Shown: positions 21,514-30,872, numbered from the stretch's first letter. The stretch: DNA of 64,000 nucleotides from Edwardsiella anguillarum ET080813 (GCF_000264765.2 NZ_CP006664.1:2046001-2110000); one strand, 5' to 3'. Notes: generated by a model not told the origin, from the sequence alone. Program-made: numbers and translations.

Positions 21514-22105
21514 GACTAACACTCCACATTTGTATCGGGTAGGGTGGGTCTAATTATTTTGCGGAGATAGGATTAATCATCCGCTTCAGTATAATCGATA
21601 TGGCTGCTAATGATTTGGCCAACAGGTGCGACGTTTGTTAAGCTGGGCTTACCTATTTTTCGCCTGTTCGATGTCAGCATGCCGTTCTCTTTGACATAAA
21701 TAAGCGATGAAGCGGTTTTTGCGCAAAATACATTCGATAAAAAAGAGAATGTATTTAATAAATTAATACGCGATACCCTGACGTATAGTCTGAGGCGTGC
21801 CAACGCCGCGATGGCGGCGCTTTGGTCGATACGACGTAGAATAATGAGCAGGCTTATCAGCGCTATGCCCGGCATCGCCCGCGGCGCATTTTCGCCGTCG
21901 CTGATGACGGAACTATCCGCATAACATATTGATGATAATGCGCTTGCTCTCATTCTTCCCTCATCTATTGTGGCCTGAAAAACACAAGGTTTCTTTGGCC
22001 TGCACCGTTTATGGATATGCGGCATTGATTCGCTGATAAATGCGCCTACATCATGCCCTGTTGCCGTAACACAGAGCTATTTTCAAAATAAAAAAGGTTC
22101 GAAAA

Positions 22106-22121
22106 TATGAATCAAATCACA
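22106..22121. promoter_or_regulatory. Candidate CRP site upstream of fucAO
   Basis: TATGA-ATCAAA-TCACA matches the TGTGA-N6-TCACA consensus at 9 of 10 positions. Catabolite control of fucose genes by CRP is known in E. coli; use of this site is inferred. Confidence 0.6.
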
Positions 22122-22163
22122 TTTGAACCCCTCGGTCGGGGAAGTGTGAAGGGAGTCACTGTA

Positions 22164-22311
22164 TGTCGTTTAAATAGATGACCGTTTGCGCCGATATTTA
22201 ATTTAAATACACATATCGAATGACCGAATAGGCATTTTTTATTTTAAACGGTCAATTGTTAAGAACGCGCGAATAATTGCCCGTTTAGTCATGCTTTGAC
22301 TTAAACGGACA
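22164..22311. repeat. Cluster of TGnCCGTTTAA-like elements, candidate FucR operator
   Basis: Six related 11-mers occur in both orientations: TGTCGTTTAAA (22164), TGACCGTTTGC (22179), TGACCGAATAG (22221), TTAAACGGTCA (22244, reverse), TGCCCGTTTAG (22278) and TTAAACGGACA (22301, reverse). DeoR-family regulators often bind arrays of such short repeats. That these are FucR sites is inference from position. Confidence 0.6.
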
Positions 22312-22532
22312 TTTTTTTGTGGCTGGAATTGGCCTGTTTTTAATTAAGGCGGCAAATAGTCTTGATGACGGTCACAAAATAATGCGCCGTAGTTTCCTCT
22401 TCCGTTATTCAGGCGAAATATGTGCACAGACAAATAGCGAACTTACCGCGATAGGCCTCTGCCGATCCTCCTGCGTCCAGCGCAGGCGCAGGCAGGCGGA
22501 TGTGTCCGGTATCACCCTGAGAGAGGTTAACC

Positions 22533-23180
22533 ATGGAAAGAGAAACACTGGCGCGCGCCATTATTGATACCTGCCTGGAGATGACGCGTCTTGGGCTGAA
22601 TCAGGGCACGGCAGGCAACGTCAGCGTGCGTTACCGCGAGGGCATGCTGATTACCCCGACCGGTATTCCCTATGAGCAGCTGCGCTGCGATCACATCGTC
22701 TATGTGGATGGCGAGGGGCAGCATGAAGAGGGTAAGCTGCCCTCCAGCGAGTGGCGTTTTCATCTGGCCGCCTATCAGGCTCGCCCCGATGCCAATGCGG
22801 TGGTCCATAACCACGCGATTCACTGCACTGCCGTGTCGATCCTGAATCGACCGATCCCGGCGATCCACTACATGATCGCCGCCGCCGGCGGCAACACGAT
22901 CCCCTGCGCCCCCTACGCGACGTTTGGTACCCGTACCCTGTCGGATTACGTTACCGAGGCGCTGAAATACCGCAGAGCGACGCTGCTGCAGCACCACGGC
23001 CTGATCGCCTGTGGGGAAAACCTGCAGAAGGCGCTGTGGCTGGCGCATGAGGTCGAGGTGCTGGCCCAGCTGTATCTCACCACCCTGGCGATCGTCGATC
23101 CGGTGCCGGTGCTCTCCGATGAGGAGATCGCGGTGGTGCTGGAGAAATTTAAAACCTATGGCCTGCGTATTGAAGAGTGA
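22533..23180 (+). CDS. fucA: FucA, L-fuculose-1-phosphate aldolase
   Basis: 215 residues, the E. coli length, a class II aldolase/adducin-family enzyme. The zinc site is complete: E73 (SSEWRFH), H92 and H94 (VHNHAIH) and H155 (LQHHGL). It splits L-fuculose-1-phosphate into dihydroxyacetone phosphate and L-lactaldehyde. GAGAGAGG lies shortly upstream of the ATG. It is followed after 12 bases by fucO. Confidence 0.97.
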   Translation: MERETLARAIIDTCLEMTRLGLNQGTAGNVSVRYREGMLITPTGIPYEQLRCDHIVYVDGEGQHEEGKLPSSEWRFHLAAYQARPDANAVVHNHAIHCTAVSILNRPIPAIHYMIAAAGGNTIPCAPYATFGTRTLSDYVTEALKYRRATLLQHHGLIACGENLQKALWLAHEVEVLAQLYLTTLAIVDPVPVLSDEEIAVVLEKFKTYGLRIEE

Positions 23181-23192
23181 GGGGGAGTGACC

Positions 23193-24341
23193 ATGGCACA
23201 TCGCATGATCCTGAACGAAACGGCCTGGTTTGGCCGCGGCGCCATCGCTGAACTGCCTGCGGAGATCCAGCGACGTGGCTACCGCAAGGCGCTGATCGTC
23301 ACCGATGCCACGCTGGTCGCCTGCGGCGCCGTCGCCCGGGTGACAAAGCACCTGGATAGCGCCGGACTGGCCTACGCCCTGTTCGACGGGGTGGTGCCCA
23401 ATCCGACGATCCGGGTGGTACAGCAGGGGCTGGCGGTATTTCGCGACAGCGGGGCCGACTACCTGATCGCTATCGGCGGCGGCTCGCCGCAGGATACCTG
23501 CAAGGCGATCGGGATCATCAGTAATAATCCGGCGTTCGAGGATGTACGCAGCCTGGAAGGACTGTCGCCGACCACGCGTCCGAGCGTGCCGATTCTGGCG
23601 GTGCCGACCACCGCGGGAACCGCGGCGGAAGTGACCATTAACTATGTGATCACCGATGAGGAGCAGCGGCGTAAGTTTGTCTGCGTCGATCCGCATGACA
23701 TTCCCCAGGCGGCCTTTATCGATGCCGATATGATGGACGGTATGCCGCCGGCGCTGAAGGCGGCCACCGGCGTCGATGCGCTGACCCATGCGATAGAGGG
23801 CTATATCACCCGCGGCGCCTGGGCGCTGACCGACGCGCTGCACCTGAAGGCTATCGAGATGATCGGCGGTGCGTTGCGCGCATCGGTGAACGGCGATGCC
23901 GAGGCGGGCGCGACGATGGCGCTGGGGCAGTACGTCGCCGGTATGGGCTTTTCCAACGTGGGGCTGGGGCTGGTACACGGCATGGCACATCCGCTGGGCG
24001 CGTTTTATAACACGCCGCACGGCGTGGCCAATGCTATTTTGCTGCCCCACGTAATGCGCTATAACGCCGGCGCCTGCGGCGAGAAGTTTCGCGATATCGC
24101 CCGAGCGCTGGGGGTCGCTTGCGACGATCTGAGCCTGGATCAGGCTGCGGCGGCGGCGATCGCCGCGGTCGAGGCGTTAAACCGGGACGTAGGGATCCCG
24201 CCGAGCCTGCGTGAGGTCGGGGTATGCGAAGAGGATATCGCGCGTCTAGCGGAGGCCGCGCTGGCGGACGTCTGCACCGGCGGTAACCCGCGTAGCGCGA
24301 CGCTGCGGGATATCGAGCTGCTTTACCGTCAGGCTTACTGA
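23193..24341 (+). CDS. fucO: FucO, L-1,2-propanediol oxidoreductase (lactaldehyde reductase)
   Basis: 382 residues, group III iron-dependent alcohol dehydrogenase. Cofactor loop IGGGSPQDTCKAIG; iron ligands in DALTHAIEGY and GMAHPLGAFYNTPHGVANA. It reduces L-lactaldehyde to 1,2-propanediol under anaerobiosis. The ATG at 23193 (MAHRMILNETAWFGRG) has the sequence GAGGGGGAG upstream; a GTG two codons earlier is possible. Together with fucA it forms the fucAO operon. Confidence 0.97.
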   Translation: MAHRMILNETAWFGRGAIAELPAEIQRRGYRKALIVTDATLVACGAVARVTKHLDSAGLAYALFDGVVPNPTIRVVQQGLAVFRDSGADYLIAIGGGSPQDTCKAIGIISNNPAFEDVRSLEGLSPTTRPSVPILAVPTTAGTAAEVTINYVITDEEQRRKFVCVDPHDIPQAAFIDADMMDGMPPALKAATGVDALTHAIEGYITRGAWALTDALHLKAIEMIGGALRASVNGDAEAGATMALGQYVAGMGFSNVGLGLVHGMAHPLGAFYNTPHGVANAILLPHVMRYNAGACGEKFRDIARALGVACDDLSLDQAAAAAIAAVEALNRDVGIPPSLREVGVCEEDIARLAEAALADVCTGGNPRSATLRDIELLYRQAY

Positions 24342-24360
24342 ACCGGCACGTTTAACGCAG

Positions 24361-24382
24361 CGGGGCGCCCTCTGGCGCCCCG
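24361..24382 (+). terminator. G+C-rich hairpin after fucO
   Basis: CGGGGCGCC and GGCGCCCCG form a perfect 9-bp stem with a CTCT loop. It lacks a good T-run (TTGGTT follows), so termination may be partial. Confidence 0.5.
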
Positions 24383-24402
24383 TTGGTTATGAGGGAGGGC
24401 GC

Positions 24403-24972
24403 TTAGCGTTGCTTCAGCAGCTGGGCGACCTGAAACAGGCTGAAAGAGCTGAACAGCATTTCGATACCGACGATCATGGTGACCAGCAGTATGGATCCCT
24501 GTGGCCCGGCGCTTATCAGCATCCAGGCGATCAGGAGATCCAGCAGGCCGATGATGACCTGCAGCCAGCCGCCGTGGGCGCCCTTGAGCTTAACGCCGGC
24601 CATCAGGCGGGCGATCCCCCCTAGGGCAAACAGGGTCGCGACCAGGACCGCGACGGTGAACAGGCCGACCTCTGGGCTGCGAATGAAGATAAAGCCCATC
24701 ACTAGATAGGCGGCGCCCATTAATATCCCACCGATCATCGGCCAGAGGTTGTTGGCCCGATTGGCAATCATGCCGATGATAAGCCCTACGCCGCTGAGCA
24801 GCAGCAGAATGCCGACCACGGCGCTCAGAGCGTTGCCGGAGGCCAGCGGACGGAACAGGCAGAACAGGCCGCCGAGCAGCAGCAGCAGCGATAGGATCAG
24901 CAGCGAGACGCGCTGTTGCTTAAGGAAGCGCGGATCCAGCTGCAGCAGACGGTTGCGATCGAAGTAAATCAT
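24403..24972 (-). CDS. hdeD: HdeD-like acid-resistance membrane protein (DUF308)
   Basis: 189 residues with six hydrophobic spans in three pairs, as in the DUF308/HdeD family (E. coli HdeD has 190). It begins MIYFDRNRLLQLDPRFLKQQ with a basic cytoplasmic tail. HdeD contributes to acid resistance at high cell density in E. coli; mechanism unknown. It stands alone, with an imperfect palindrome upstream of its start. The symbol is assigned by family and length, not by synteny. Confidence 0.75.
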   Translation of the reverse strand: MIYFDRNRLLQLDPRFLKQQRVSLLILSLLLLLGGLFCLFRPLASGNALSAVVGILLLLSGVGLIIGMIANRANNLWPMIGGILMGAAYLVMGFIFIRSPEVGLFTVAVLVATLFALGGIARLMAGVKLKGAHGGWLQVIIGLLDLLIAWMLISAGPQGSILLVTMIVGIEMLFSSFSLFQVAQLLKQR

Positions 24973-25056
24973 GGTGACTCCCTAACCCGCCAAACGGGCG
25001 TTCCTGACAGGGGACCCGGTGCCCCGCAGTCCCGTTAGATGGTGCATCACACCGTC

Positions 25057-25075
25057 ACATACGTTAACGGTATGT
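25057..25075. promoter_or_regulatory. Near-palindrome upstream of hdeD-like gene
   Basis: ACATAC-GTTAAC-GGTATGT is an inverted repeat around GTTAAC, offset by one base, about 85 bases before the hdeD-like start. It could be an operator or promoter-associated element; no regulator is assigned. The remaining bases of the 400-bp gap (24973-25373) show nothing I can name. Confidence 0.35.
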
Positions 25076-25373
25076 TTGCTATTAATAATCCATGATCGGT
25101 CAGGCTGCAAAAAAAGAGTGCAGGTGCAGGATAATGACCCTGGCAACGGTGACGTCCAGCGCGTAACCGTGAAGCGACAGTATTTTCTGCCGGGAGTATA
25201 GGCAGTATGGCGTTTTTTTCCTCACCCGTTCGCCGCGAAAGGATCTGCCTGTTGCCGCTGCGCGTGACACAGGCGTACACTGGCGCGCCGCCGCCCCGTA
25301 CCGCGCAGGGACGGCCGTCGTAGGGAAGTTCCCCCAGTCATGTGCGCGGTGTCGTTTTTCCGAGTAATTCAGA

Positions 25374-26291
25374 ATGATCGTTAGACCCCCCCAGCACTGG
25401 TTCCGGCGCCTGTTCGTCTGGCACGGTTCGGTGTTGCCGAATATCCTTTTTCGTCTCAGCCTTAATTTCATGGTCTCTTGCCTGGCAGTGATGTGCTACC
25501 TCTGGCATGAGGACTTTAACGTTAACCTGACGCTGGGCCCTTTCAGCCTGCTGGGGGTGGCCATCGCCATCTTCCTCGGCTTTCGCAATAACGCCAGCTA
25601 TGCCCGCTTTATTGAGGCGCGGGTGCTGTGGGGATCGCTGCTGATCACCACCCGCTCTCTGATGCGTCAGGCCATCAGCCTGATGCCGCACCCGGGCGGC
25701 GAGCACCGGCGTTTCGCCATGCTGCTGACCGCGTTCTCATATGCGCTGAAGCACCATCTGCGCCGTGAGCCGATGGCTATGGAGCTGACCCGTCTGCTGC
25801 CCTCGCAGGATAAGGCGGCGGTGCTCGGGAGCTGCTCCCCCTGCAACCGTCTGCTGCAGCTGATGGGGCAGTGGCTGGGAGAGCAGCGGCGGCGCGGCTA
25901 CCTGAGCGATATCGACTTCCAGACCATCGACACCAATCTGAATCAGCTGTCGGTGATCCTAGGGGGCTGTGAGCGGATCTCCAATACGCCGATCCCGTTC
26001 GCCTATAGCCTGATAGTTCACCGCACGGTGTACGTGTTCTGCGCGCTACTGCCCTTTGCCCTGGTCTCCGATCTGCACTATATGACGCCGCTGGTATCGG
26101 TATTTATCTCGTATACCTTCATCGCCCTGGATGCCCTGGCGGAGGAGCTGGAGGATCCGTTTGGCATCGAGGCCAACGATCTGCCCCTTAACGCGATGGC
26201 TCATACGATAGAGTCGAACCTGCGCGACATGATCAACGATCATACCCACCTGGCGCGTATCTGCCCCGACAGCCACTGTCGGCTGGACTGA
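25374..26291 (+). CDS. yneE: YneE, bestrophin-family channel-like membrane protein
   Basis: 305 residues, starting MIVRPPQHWFRRLFVWHGSV, close to E. coli YneE (304). Family motifs are intact: GFRNNASYARFIEAR, IPFAYSLIVHRTVYVFC and the acidic loop EELEDPFGIEANDLPL. Bacterial bestrophins are pentameric ion channels of the inner membrane. No operon partner is evident; torD converges from the other side. Confidence 0.93.
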   Translation: MIVRPPQHWFRRLFVWHGSVLPNILFRLSLNFMVSCLAVMCYLWHEDFNVNLTLGPFSLLGVAIAIFLGFRNNASYARFIEARVLWGSLLITTRSLMRQAISLMPHPGGEHRRFAMLLTAFSYALKHHLRREPMAMELTRLLPSQDKAAVLGSCSPCNRLLQLMGQWLGEQRRRGYLSDIDFQTIDTNLNQLSVILGGCERISNTPIPFAYSLIVHRTVYVFCALLPFALVSDLHYMTPLVSVFISYTFIALDALAEELEDPFGIEANDLPLNAMAHTIESNLRDMINDHTHLARICPDSHCRLD

Positions 26292-26304
26292 GCCTCTCCC
26301 GCGC

Positions 26305-26335
26305 AAAAAAAAAAACGGGCGGATAATTCCGCCCG
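26305..26335 (-). terminator. Intrinsic terminator of torCAD
   Basis: Read on the minus strand, a CGGGCGGA/TCCGCCCG 8-bp stem with a 4-base loop is followed by eleven T. It lies directly after torD and is a strong terminator. On the plus strand it follows yneE without a long T-run. Confidence 0.9.
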
Positions 26336-26361
26336 AAATCGATTTTCTTCTGTGTTTATGG

Positions 26362-27045
26362 TTATCCGGCAACGAGCCCTGGTGTGGCGGCCGGTGATGC
26401 GCGTTCGACGGCGCTGAGGTCGGCATCCTGCTGAACCAGCGCCAGCAGCAGCTGGCTCAGGGCGCCATAGAAGCCAAACGGATCGTAGCGGACGCAGCTG
26501 GCGCTGAACGCCGGCAGCCAGCCGAGCAGCAGGCTCAGGGTGCTGCGGCGTAGCTGCATCCGTTTGCTCTCCTGGTGCTCCGGCTGCTCTGCGCTGGCGA
26601 AGCTCAGGAGGCTGAGCAGCTCCAGGAAGATGGACAGGTGATCCTCGGGCTCGTGAAAGTTGGCGTTCAGCTGCATGCCGGCCTGGCGCAGCAGGGACTG
26701 CATCTCCACGCAGATCGCCTGGTGAAAGCGCGGCGTCTCTCCTTGATAGCAGGAGGCATAGGGCAGCGCCGCCCGCTTCTGCGACAGCAAAAATAGACCG
26801 GCAAAGTCTGCCGCCAGCTCCAGACGGGCGTCCGGACGCACCTCCAGCGCGGCGAGCGCCGCCTGCAGGTGCTGCAGCGCCGGGCGCAGGGGCGTCTGTT
26901 GGCAGAGCAGATCGAGCCAGGCCTGCGTGTCGGTCGAACGCAGGCGGGCCAGCTGCGCCTCGTCCAGTTCGTGGGCGAACAGCCCGGCTAGCCAGGCGTA
27001 CAGACAGGTATAGTGCTGCGTCGTCAATGGACTGACTGCGTTCAT
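26362..27045 (-). CDS. torD: TorD, TMAO reductase-specific chaperone
   Basis: 227 residues of the DMSO-reductase maturation chaperone family, all helical. It starts MNAVSPLTTQHYTCLYAWLAGLFAHEL, overlapping the torA stop codon as ATGA. TorD binds the TorA precursor and helps insertion of the molybdopterin cofactor before Tat export. It is the third gene of torCAD; a start 12 codons upstream lies within torA and is not favoured. Confidence 0.94.
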   Translation of the reverse strand: MNAVSPLTTQHYTCLYAWLAGLFAHELDEAQLARLRSTDTQAWLDLLCQQTPLRPALQHLQAALAALEVRPDARLELAADFAGLFLLSQKRAALPYASCYQGETPRFHQAICVEMQSLLRQAGMQLNANFHEPEDHLSIFLELLSLLSFASAEQPEHQESKRMQLRRSTLSLLLGWLPAFSASCVRYDPFGFYGALSQLLLALVQQDADLSAVERASPAATPGLVAG

Positions 27046-29582
27046 GACTTGTCCTCCGTCTGCAGCGGTACGTACTGACACTGCGCTACCATCTCCTGCG
27101 GGCCATTGAAGGCGGTGACCGGAGCCTGAGGGCCGCGGTACCTCTCCACCTCGACGATGGCGGTATGGGCGCTGGTGGCCTGGGCCAGCCGCGAAGAGCC
27201 GATATCCAGAGTCAGGACATTGGGGTTGCCGTATTTACACAGGGCCCCCGCCACGCCGCCGCGATCCGGGTCGTACCATGCGCCTTCGTGGATGCGGATC
27301 ACCCCGGGCACATAGCGATCAGAGACCACGGCCCCGGCCAGAACCTGGCCGCGATCGTTGAATACCCGGACGATATCGCCGTTGCGGATCCCGCGCGCGT
27401 CGGCGTCCTGCGGGCTGATAAAGACCGGTTCGCGTCCGCCGACGCTGTAGTGCGCCCGCAGCGTCGGCGATTCGCACAGCTGCGAGTGCAGGCGGAAGTC
27501 AGGGTGCACCGACTGCAGATGCAGCGGAAAGCGCACCGAGCCGGGGCCGCCGTGGGAGCGTTCGGCCTTTTCGAACCACATCGGGTGGCCATGGCAGTCG
27601 CCGTAGTGCATATCGGCGATGCTCTTGGAGTAGATCTCGATCAGGCCGCTCGGGGTGCCCAGCGGCTCCAGATCCGGATCGTCGCGGAAGGCCTGATGAC
27701 GCACGAACAGCTGCGGATCGCCAAACTCGATATAGCCGTTGCCGTTCCAGAAGGCGTCAAAGGTCGGCAGGTGGAGCCCGCGACCTTTGCCCTGCTGAGC
27801 GCCCTCCTGATAGATCCGCTTGATCCAGCCCATTTCGTCCAGCCCTTCGCTGAAGGCCTGTTCGCGGTTAAAGCGTCGGCACAGCTCGCGGAAGATATCG
27901 AAGTCGTTACGCGCCTCAAACTGGGGCGGCACCAGCTGCTTCATCGCCAGAATGCCGCGGTTGGAGTGGTTGCCGTACTGATCCAGATCGTTGCGCTCAA
28001 ACTGGGTGGTGGCCGGTAGGACGATGTCGGCGAAGCGGCAGGTGGAGGTCCACTGGTTGTCGATGGCGACGACGGTCTCCAGCGTCTGCCAGCCGGCGAT
28101 CATGCGGTTGATCTGCTGGTGACGGTGGAACGGGTTGGTACCGGCGAAGACGCACATCTTCAGCGCCGGCAGGGTCACCTGTTTGCCGTTCCAGTCGATT
28201 TTTTTGCCCGGTTCGAGCATGGCATCGATAAAGCGGGCGATGGGGATGGTGCTGCTGGCTCCGCGGTAGTCGCTGCTGTTGTGCAGCGGTGGGACGGCGG
28301 TGGCGCCGGAGAAGCCGCTGAGGATGATCCCTTTGCGGCTCGGGGTGCCCGCGCCGTTGTAGTGCCAGCCAAAGCCAAAGCCGCCGCCCGGCAGGCCGAT
28401 TTGCCCCAGCATGGCGGCCAGCACTACGATCATCCACGACCACTGCTCGCCGTGCTGCATACGCTGTACACACCAGCCGGCGATGATCTGGGTCCGTCCG
28501 GCGGCCATCTGGCGCGCCAGGGCGCGGATGGTTTCGGCGTCGATGCCGGTCAGCTCGGCGGCCCACTCGGCATCCTTCGGCTGGCCGTCCTGGGTTCCCA
28601 GCAGATAGGGCAGGAACTGGTCGAAGCCGACGGTGTAGTTGTCCAGGAAGTGGACGTCGTACAGCTTCTCGCTGTACAGGGTATGGACCAGCGCCAGCTG
28701 TAGCGGCACATCGGTCTGGGGATTGACGGCGATATGCTGAACCCTGTCGCGCCCTAGGTACTCATGGGTGGAGGAGACCACGGTATCGATGCTGACGACG
28801 CGGATCTCACCGTTGGCGACCTTTTCTTTCAGCTGGGCATAGTACTGATAGACATCGTGATCCGGGCACCACCAGTTGGCCTGCTGGTTCTTCAGCAGAT
28901 CGGATCCCCACAGAATAACGGTCTTGCTGTTTTTCAACACCAGCGGCCAGGAGGTCTGCTGCTCATAGACCTCCATGGAGCCGACGACCCGCGGCAGGAT
29001 CACCTGCGCGGCGCCGGTTGAGTAGTCACCGCCGGTACCCACGCTGTTGCCGTGCAGCGCCAGCGCCCGTCCCATCATGCCAGCGGCGTTGTGGAACATG
29101 CCGGTCGACTGCCAGCCGCTGCCGCTCAGCAGGGCGCTGGGGCCATAGGTGGTCTGGATGCGCTCCAGCTCCTGATAGAACAGATCCAGCGCCTCGTCCC
29201 AGCTTACGCGGACGAAGCGGTTATCACCGCGCTGGCGCGTATCGCTGAGGTGGCGCTTGCGCATCCAGTCAATGCGTACCATCGGGTAGCGGATACGGGC
29301 CGTATTGTGTACATGATCCGGCAGGCCGGCCACCATCTTGGAGGGGTAGCTGTCCTTCTCAAAGGGTTTGGCGGCGACAAAGCGGCCATCCACCACCGTG
29401 GCGCGGATGGCGCCCCAGTGTGAGCCGGTCAGGATCCCTTCCTGTACGCCGCCTGCGGCGGCCTGCGCCTGCGCGCCACGGCTGACCAGCAGGGAGGGGC
29501 CAAACATGCCCAGGGCGGTCAGACCGCCGAGCTGCGACAGAAAACGGCGGCGTGATATGTGGACACTTTCGTTATGGTTCAT
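27042..29582 (-). CDS. torA: TorA, periplasmic TMAO reductase, molybdopterin subunit
   Basis: 846 residues, against 848 in E. coli. The twin-arginine signal ISRRRFLSQLGG lies at about residues 9-20 before a moderately hydrophobic stretch. The mature enzyme has no 4Fe-4S cysteine cluster at its N terminus, as in DMSO/TMAO reductases, and the molybdenum-ligating serine is in GTGGDYSTGAAQV. It reduces trimethylamine N-oxide to trimethylamine as a terminal electron acceptor, with electrons from TorC. It follows torC by 14 bases. Confidence 0.97.
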   Translation of the reverse strand: MNHNESVHISRRRFLSQLGGLTALGMFGPSLLVSRGAQAQAAAGGVQEGILTGSHWGAIRATVVDGRFVAAKPFEKDSYPSKMVAGLPDHVHNTARIRYPMVRIDWMRKRHLSDTRQRGDNRFVRVSWDEALDLFYQELERIQTTYGPSALLSGSGWQSTGMFHNAAGMMGRALALHGNSVGTGGDYSTGAAQVILPRVVGSMEVYEQQTSWPLVLKNSKTVILWGSDLLKNQQANWWCPDHDVYQYYAQLKEKVANGEIRVVSIDTVVSSTHEYLGRDRVQHIAVNPQTDVPLQLALVHTLYSEKLYDVHFLDNYTVGFDQFLPYLLGTQDGQPKDAEWAAELTGIDAETIRALARQMAAGRTQIIAGWCVQRMQHGEQWSWMIVVLAAMLGQIGLPGGGFGFGWHYNGAGTPSRKGIILSGFSGATAVPPLHNSSDYRGASSTIPIARFIDAMLEPGKKIDWNGKQVTLPALKMCVFAGTNPFHRHQQINRMIAGWQTLETVVAIDNQWTSTCRFADIVLPATTQFERNDLDQYGNHSNRGILAMKQLVPPQFEARNDFDIFRELCRRFNREQAFSEGLDEMGWIKRIYQEGAQQGKGRGLHLPTFDAFWNGNGYIEFGDPQLFVRHQAFRDDPDLEPLGTPSGLIEIYSKSIADMHYGDCHGHPMWFEKAERSHGGPGSVRFPLHLQSVHPDFRLHSQLCESPTLRAHYSVGGREPVFISPQDADARGIRNGDIVRVFNDRGQVLAGAVVSDRYVPGVIRIHEGAWYDPDRGGVAGALCKYGNPNVLTLDIGSSRLAQATSAHTAIVEVERYRGPQAPVTAFNGPQEMVAQCQYVPLQTEDKS

Positions 29583-29596
29583 CGATGGTCTCTCCC

Positions 29597-30754
29597 TTAG
29601 TGTTTCTGATCGGCGCCGCCGGTGTCTGAGGCGTTCATTTGCAGATATTTGAGCAGGGTGCGCTCTTCCCGCTTGTCCAGGCTGGTGAAGCCGATCATAC
29701 CGTTGAGGGTGCCAATCCAGCCGTTGGCGTCAAAGTGCGCCTTCTCCGGCGCGCCGTGGCACTGGTTGCAGGTGCCGTTATACAGCGCATCGGCGTAGGC
29801 CCAGATCGGCTTGATGTTATTGACCAGGTCGCCCTTTTGTACCCAGGCGGTGGTCTGCAGCTTGCTCCACTCCACGCCGGTGGCGGCGACGGTGGTTTTC
29901 TCCAGCGTCTTGGCGTTCTGCTGTACCTGGTCACGGATTGAGGAGACGAAGATACGCTTGCCCGGCAGCAGGGACAGCACGCGCTGGCGGCCATTGGTTT
30001 CCGTCCAGCCTTCGATCTGCACCTGCAGCCAGTCGCCGTCGCGCTTTTGCACGGTGACTTCGGAGGCGGGCAGCAGGGATCCGGCCGGTTCTTTGTCGCC
30101 TTTGGCGGCGTAGATCGGCTTCATATCCAGGGTATACAGGGTGTTGCCATCATCGCTGGCCGTCTGACGCAGCTCGGCAAACTGCTTGCGGAAGCCACTG
30201 CTCATGTCCGGCAGCTGATGCGCAATGCCCTTATGGCAGTCGATACAGGACTGATTATCCTTAGCGGCGATGGCCATCTGCTTGGCGGCCTCCGGATGCT
30301 GCTTGGCGTGATCCATCGCATCATAGTTATGGCAGGAGCGGCAGGTCGCCGAGTTATTCTCTTTCATCCGCTTCCACTCCCGCTCGGCCAGCTCGGCGCG
30401 CTTGGCCTCGAACTTCTCCGGCGTGTCGATCGAATGGGCGATGAAGGTCTGGTAGATATCGTTACTGGCTTCCAGTTTACGTTTCACCATGCCCGGCACG
30501 TCGGGGGGAATGTGGCAGTCATGGCACTCGGCGCGCACGCCGGAGGCGTTTTTGAAATGCACCGACTGCTTATACTCCTGGTAGACCGGCTGCATGCTGT
30601 GGCAGCTGACGCAGAACTCGGTGCTGCTGGTCAGCTTGATGCCGACGTGCGGCAGAACGATCAGCGTCAGGCCGATGACGATGCCCAGCGCCAACAGCGC
30701 TAGTACCGACCAGCGCGCGCTGGGGCGGTTCAGCCTGTTCCATAGATTTTTCAT
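29597..30754 (-). CDS. torC: TorC, pentaheme c-type cytochrome
   Basis: 385 residues: an N-terminal membrane anchor (WSVLALLALGIVIGLTLIVL) and five CxxCH heme motifs, CVSCH, CHDCH, CRSCH and CIDCH in the NapC/NirT-type domain plus CNQCH near the C terminus. It passes electrons from menaquinol to TorA. First gene of torCAD. Its promoter overlaps TorR boxes. Confidence 0.97.
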   Translation of the reverse strand: MKNLWNRLNRPSARWSVLALLALGIVIGLTLIVLPHVGIKLTSSTEFCVSCHSMQPVYQEYKQSVHFKNASGVRAECHDCHIPPDVPGMVKRKLEASNDIYQTFIAHSIDTPEKFEAKRAELAEREWKRMKENNSATCRSCHNYDAMDHAKQHPEAAKQMAIAAKDNQSCIDCHKGIAHQLPDMSSGFRKQFAELRQTASDDGNTLYTLDMKPIYAAKGDKEPAGSLLPASEVTVQKRDGDWLQVQIEGWTETNGRQRVLSLLPGKRIFVSSIRDQVQQNAKTLEKTTVAATGVEWSKLQTTAWVQKGDLVNNIKPIWAYADALYNGTCNQCHGAPEKAHFDANGWIGTLNGMIGFTSLDKREERTLLKYLQMNASDTGGADQKH

Positions 30755-30785
30755 CGCAAGATCCTGTCATGATGAGGGAATGGAG

Positions 30786-30872
30786 GTTATACGCGATCTT
30801 ATTGTTTAAATATGAACAGGGTCACTGGTCAGCGTGAACACGATACGTCAGAATATGAACAGATATGAACAG
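30786..30872 (-). promoter_or_regulatory. torC promoter with four TorR (tor) boxes
   Basis: Read on the minus strand, CTGTTCATAT occurs exactly at 30872-30863, 30862-30853 and 30819-30810, with a degenerate copy GTGTTCACGC at 30841-30832. This is the known E. coli TorR recognition decamer. A TATAAC -10 at 30791-30786 places the last box over the -35 region. The boxes also sit immediately upstream of torR, so autoregulation is likely. Confidence 0.9.

Larger units (their letters stand above)
21514..22532. promoter_or_regulatory. Divergent fucP-fucA control region
   Basis: About 1 kb without a convincing gene, much richer in A+T than the flanking genes. It holds promoters for both fuc operons. 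The half nearest fucA contains six copies of a TGnCCGTTTAA-like element (listed separately) and a CRP-like site. The left part, 21523-22100, shows no motif I can name. In E. coli this gap drives fucPIK and fucAO under FucR and CRP. Confidence 0.7.

Noticed and set aside
21573-22025. 150-residue minus-strand frame in the fucP-fucA gap
   Set aside because: No Shine-Dalgarno, no recognisable domain and poor codon use; region is better explained as control DNA.
22527-24050. 507-residue minus-strand frame opposite fucAO
   Set aside because: Antisense shadow; composition rich in His, Arg and Gln with no domain.
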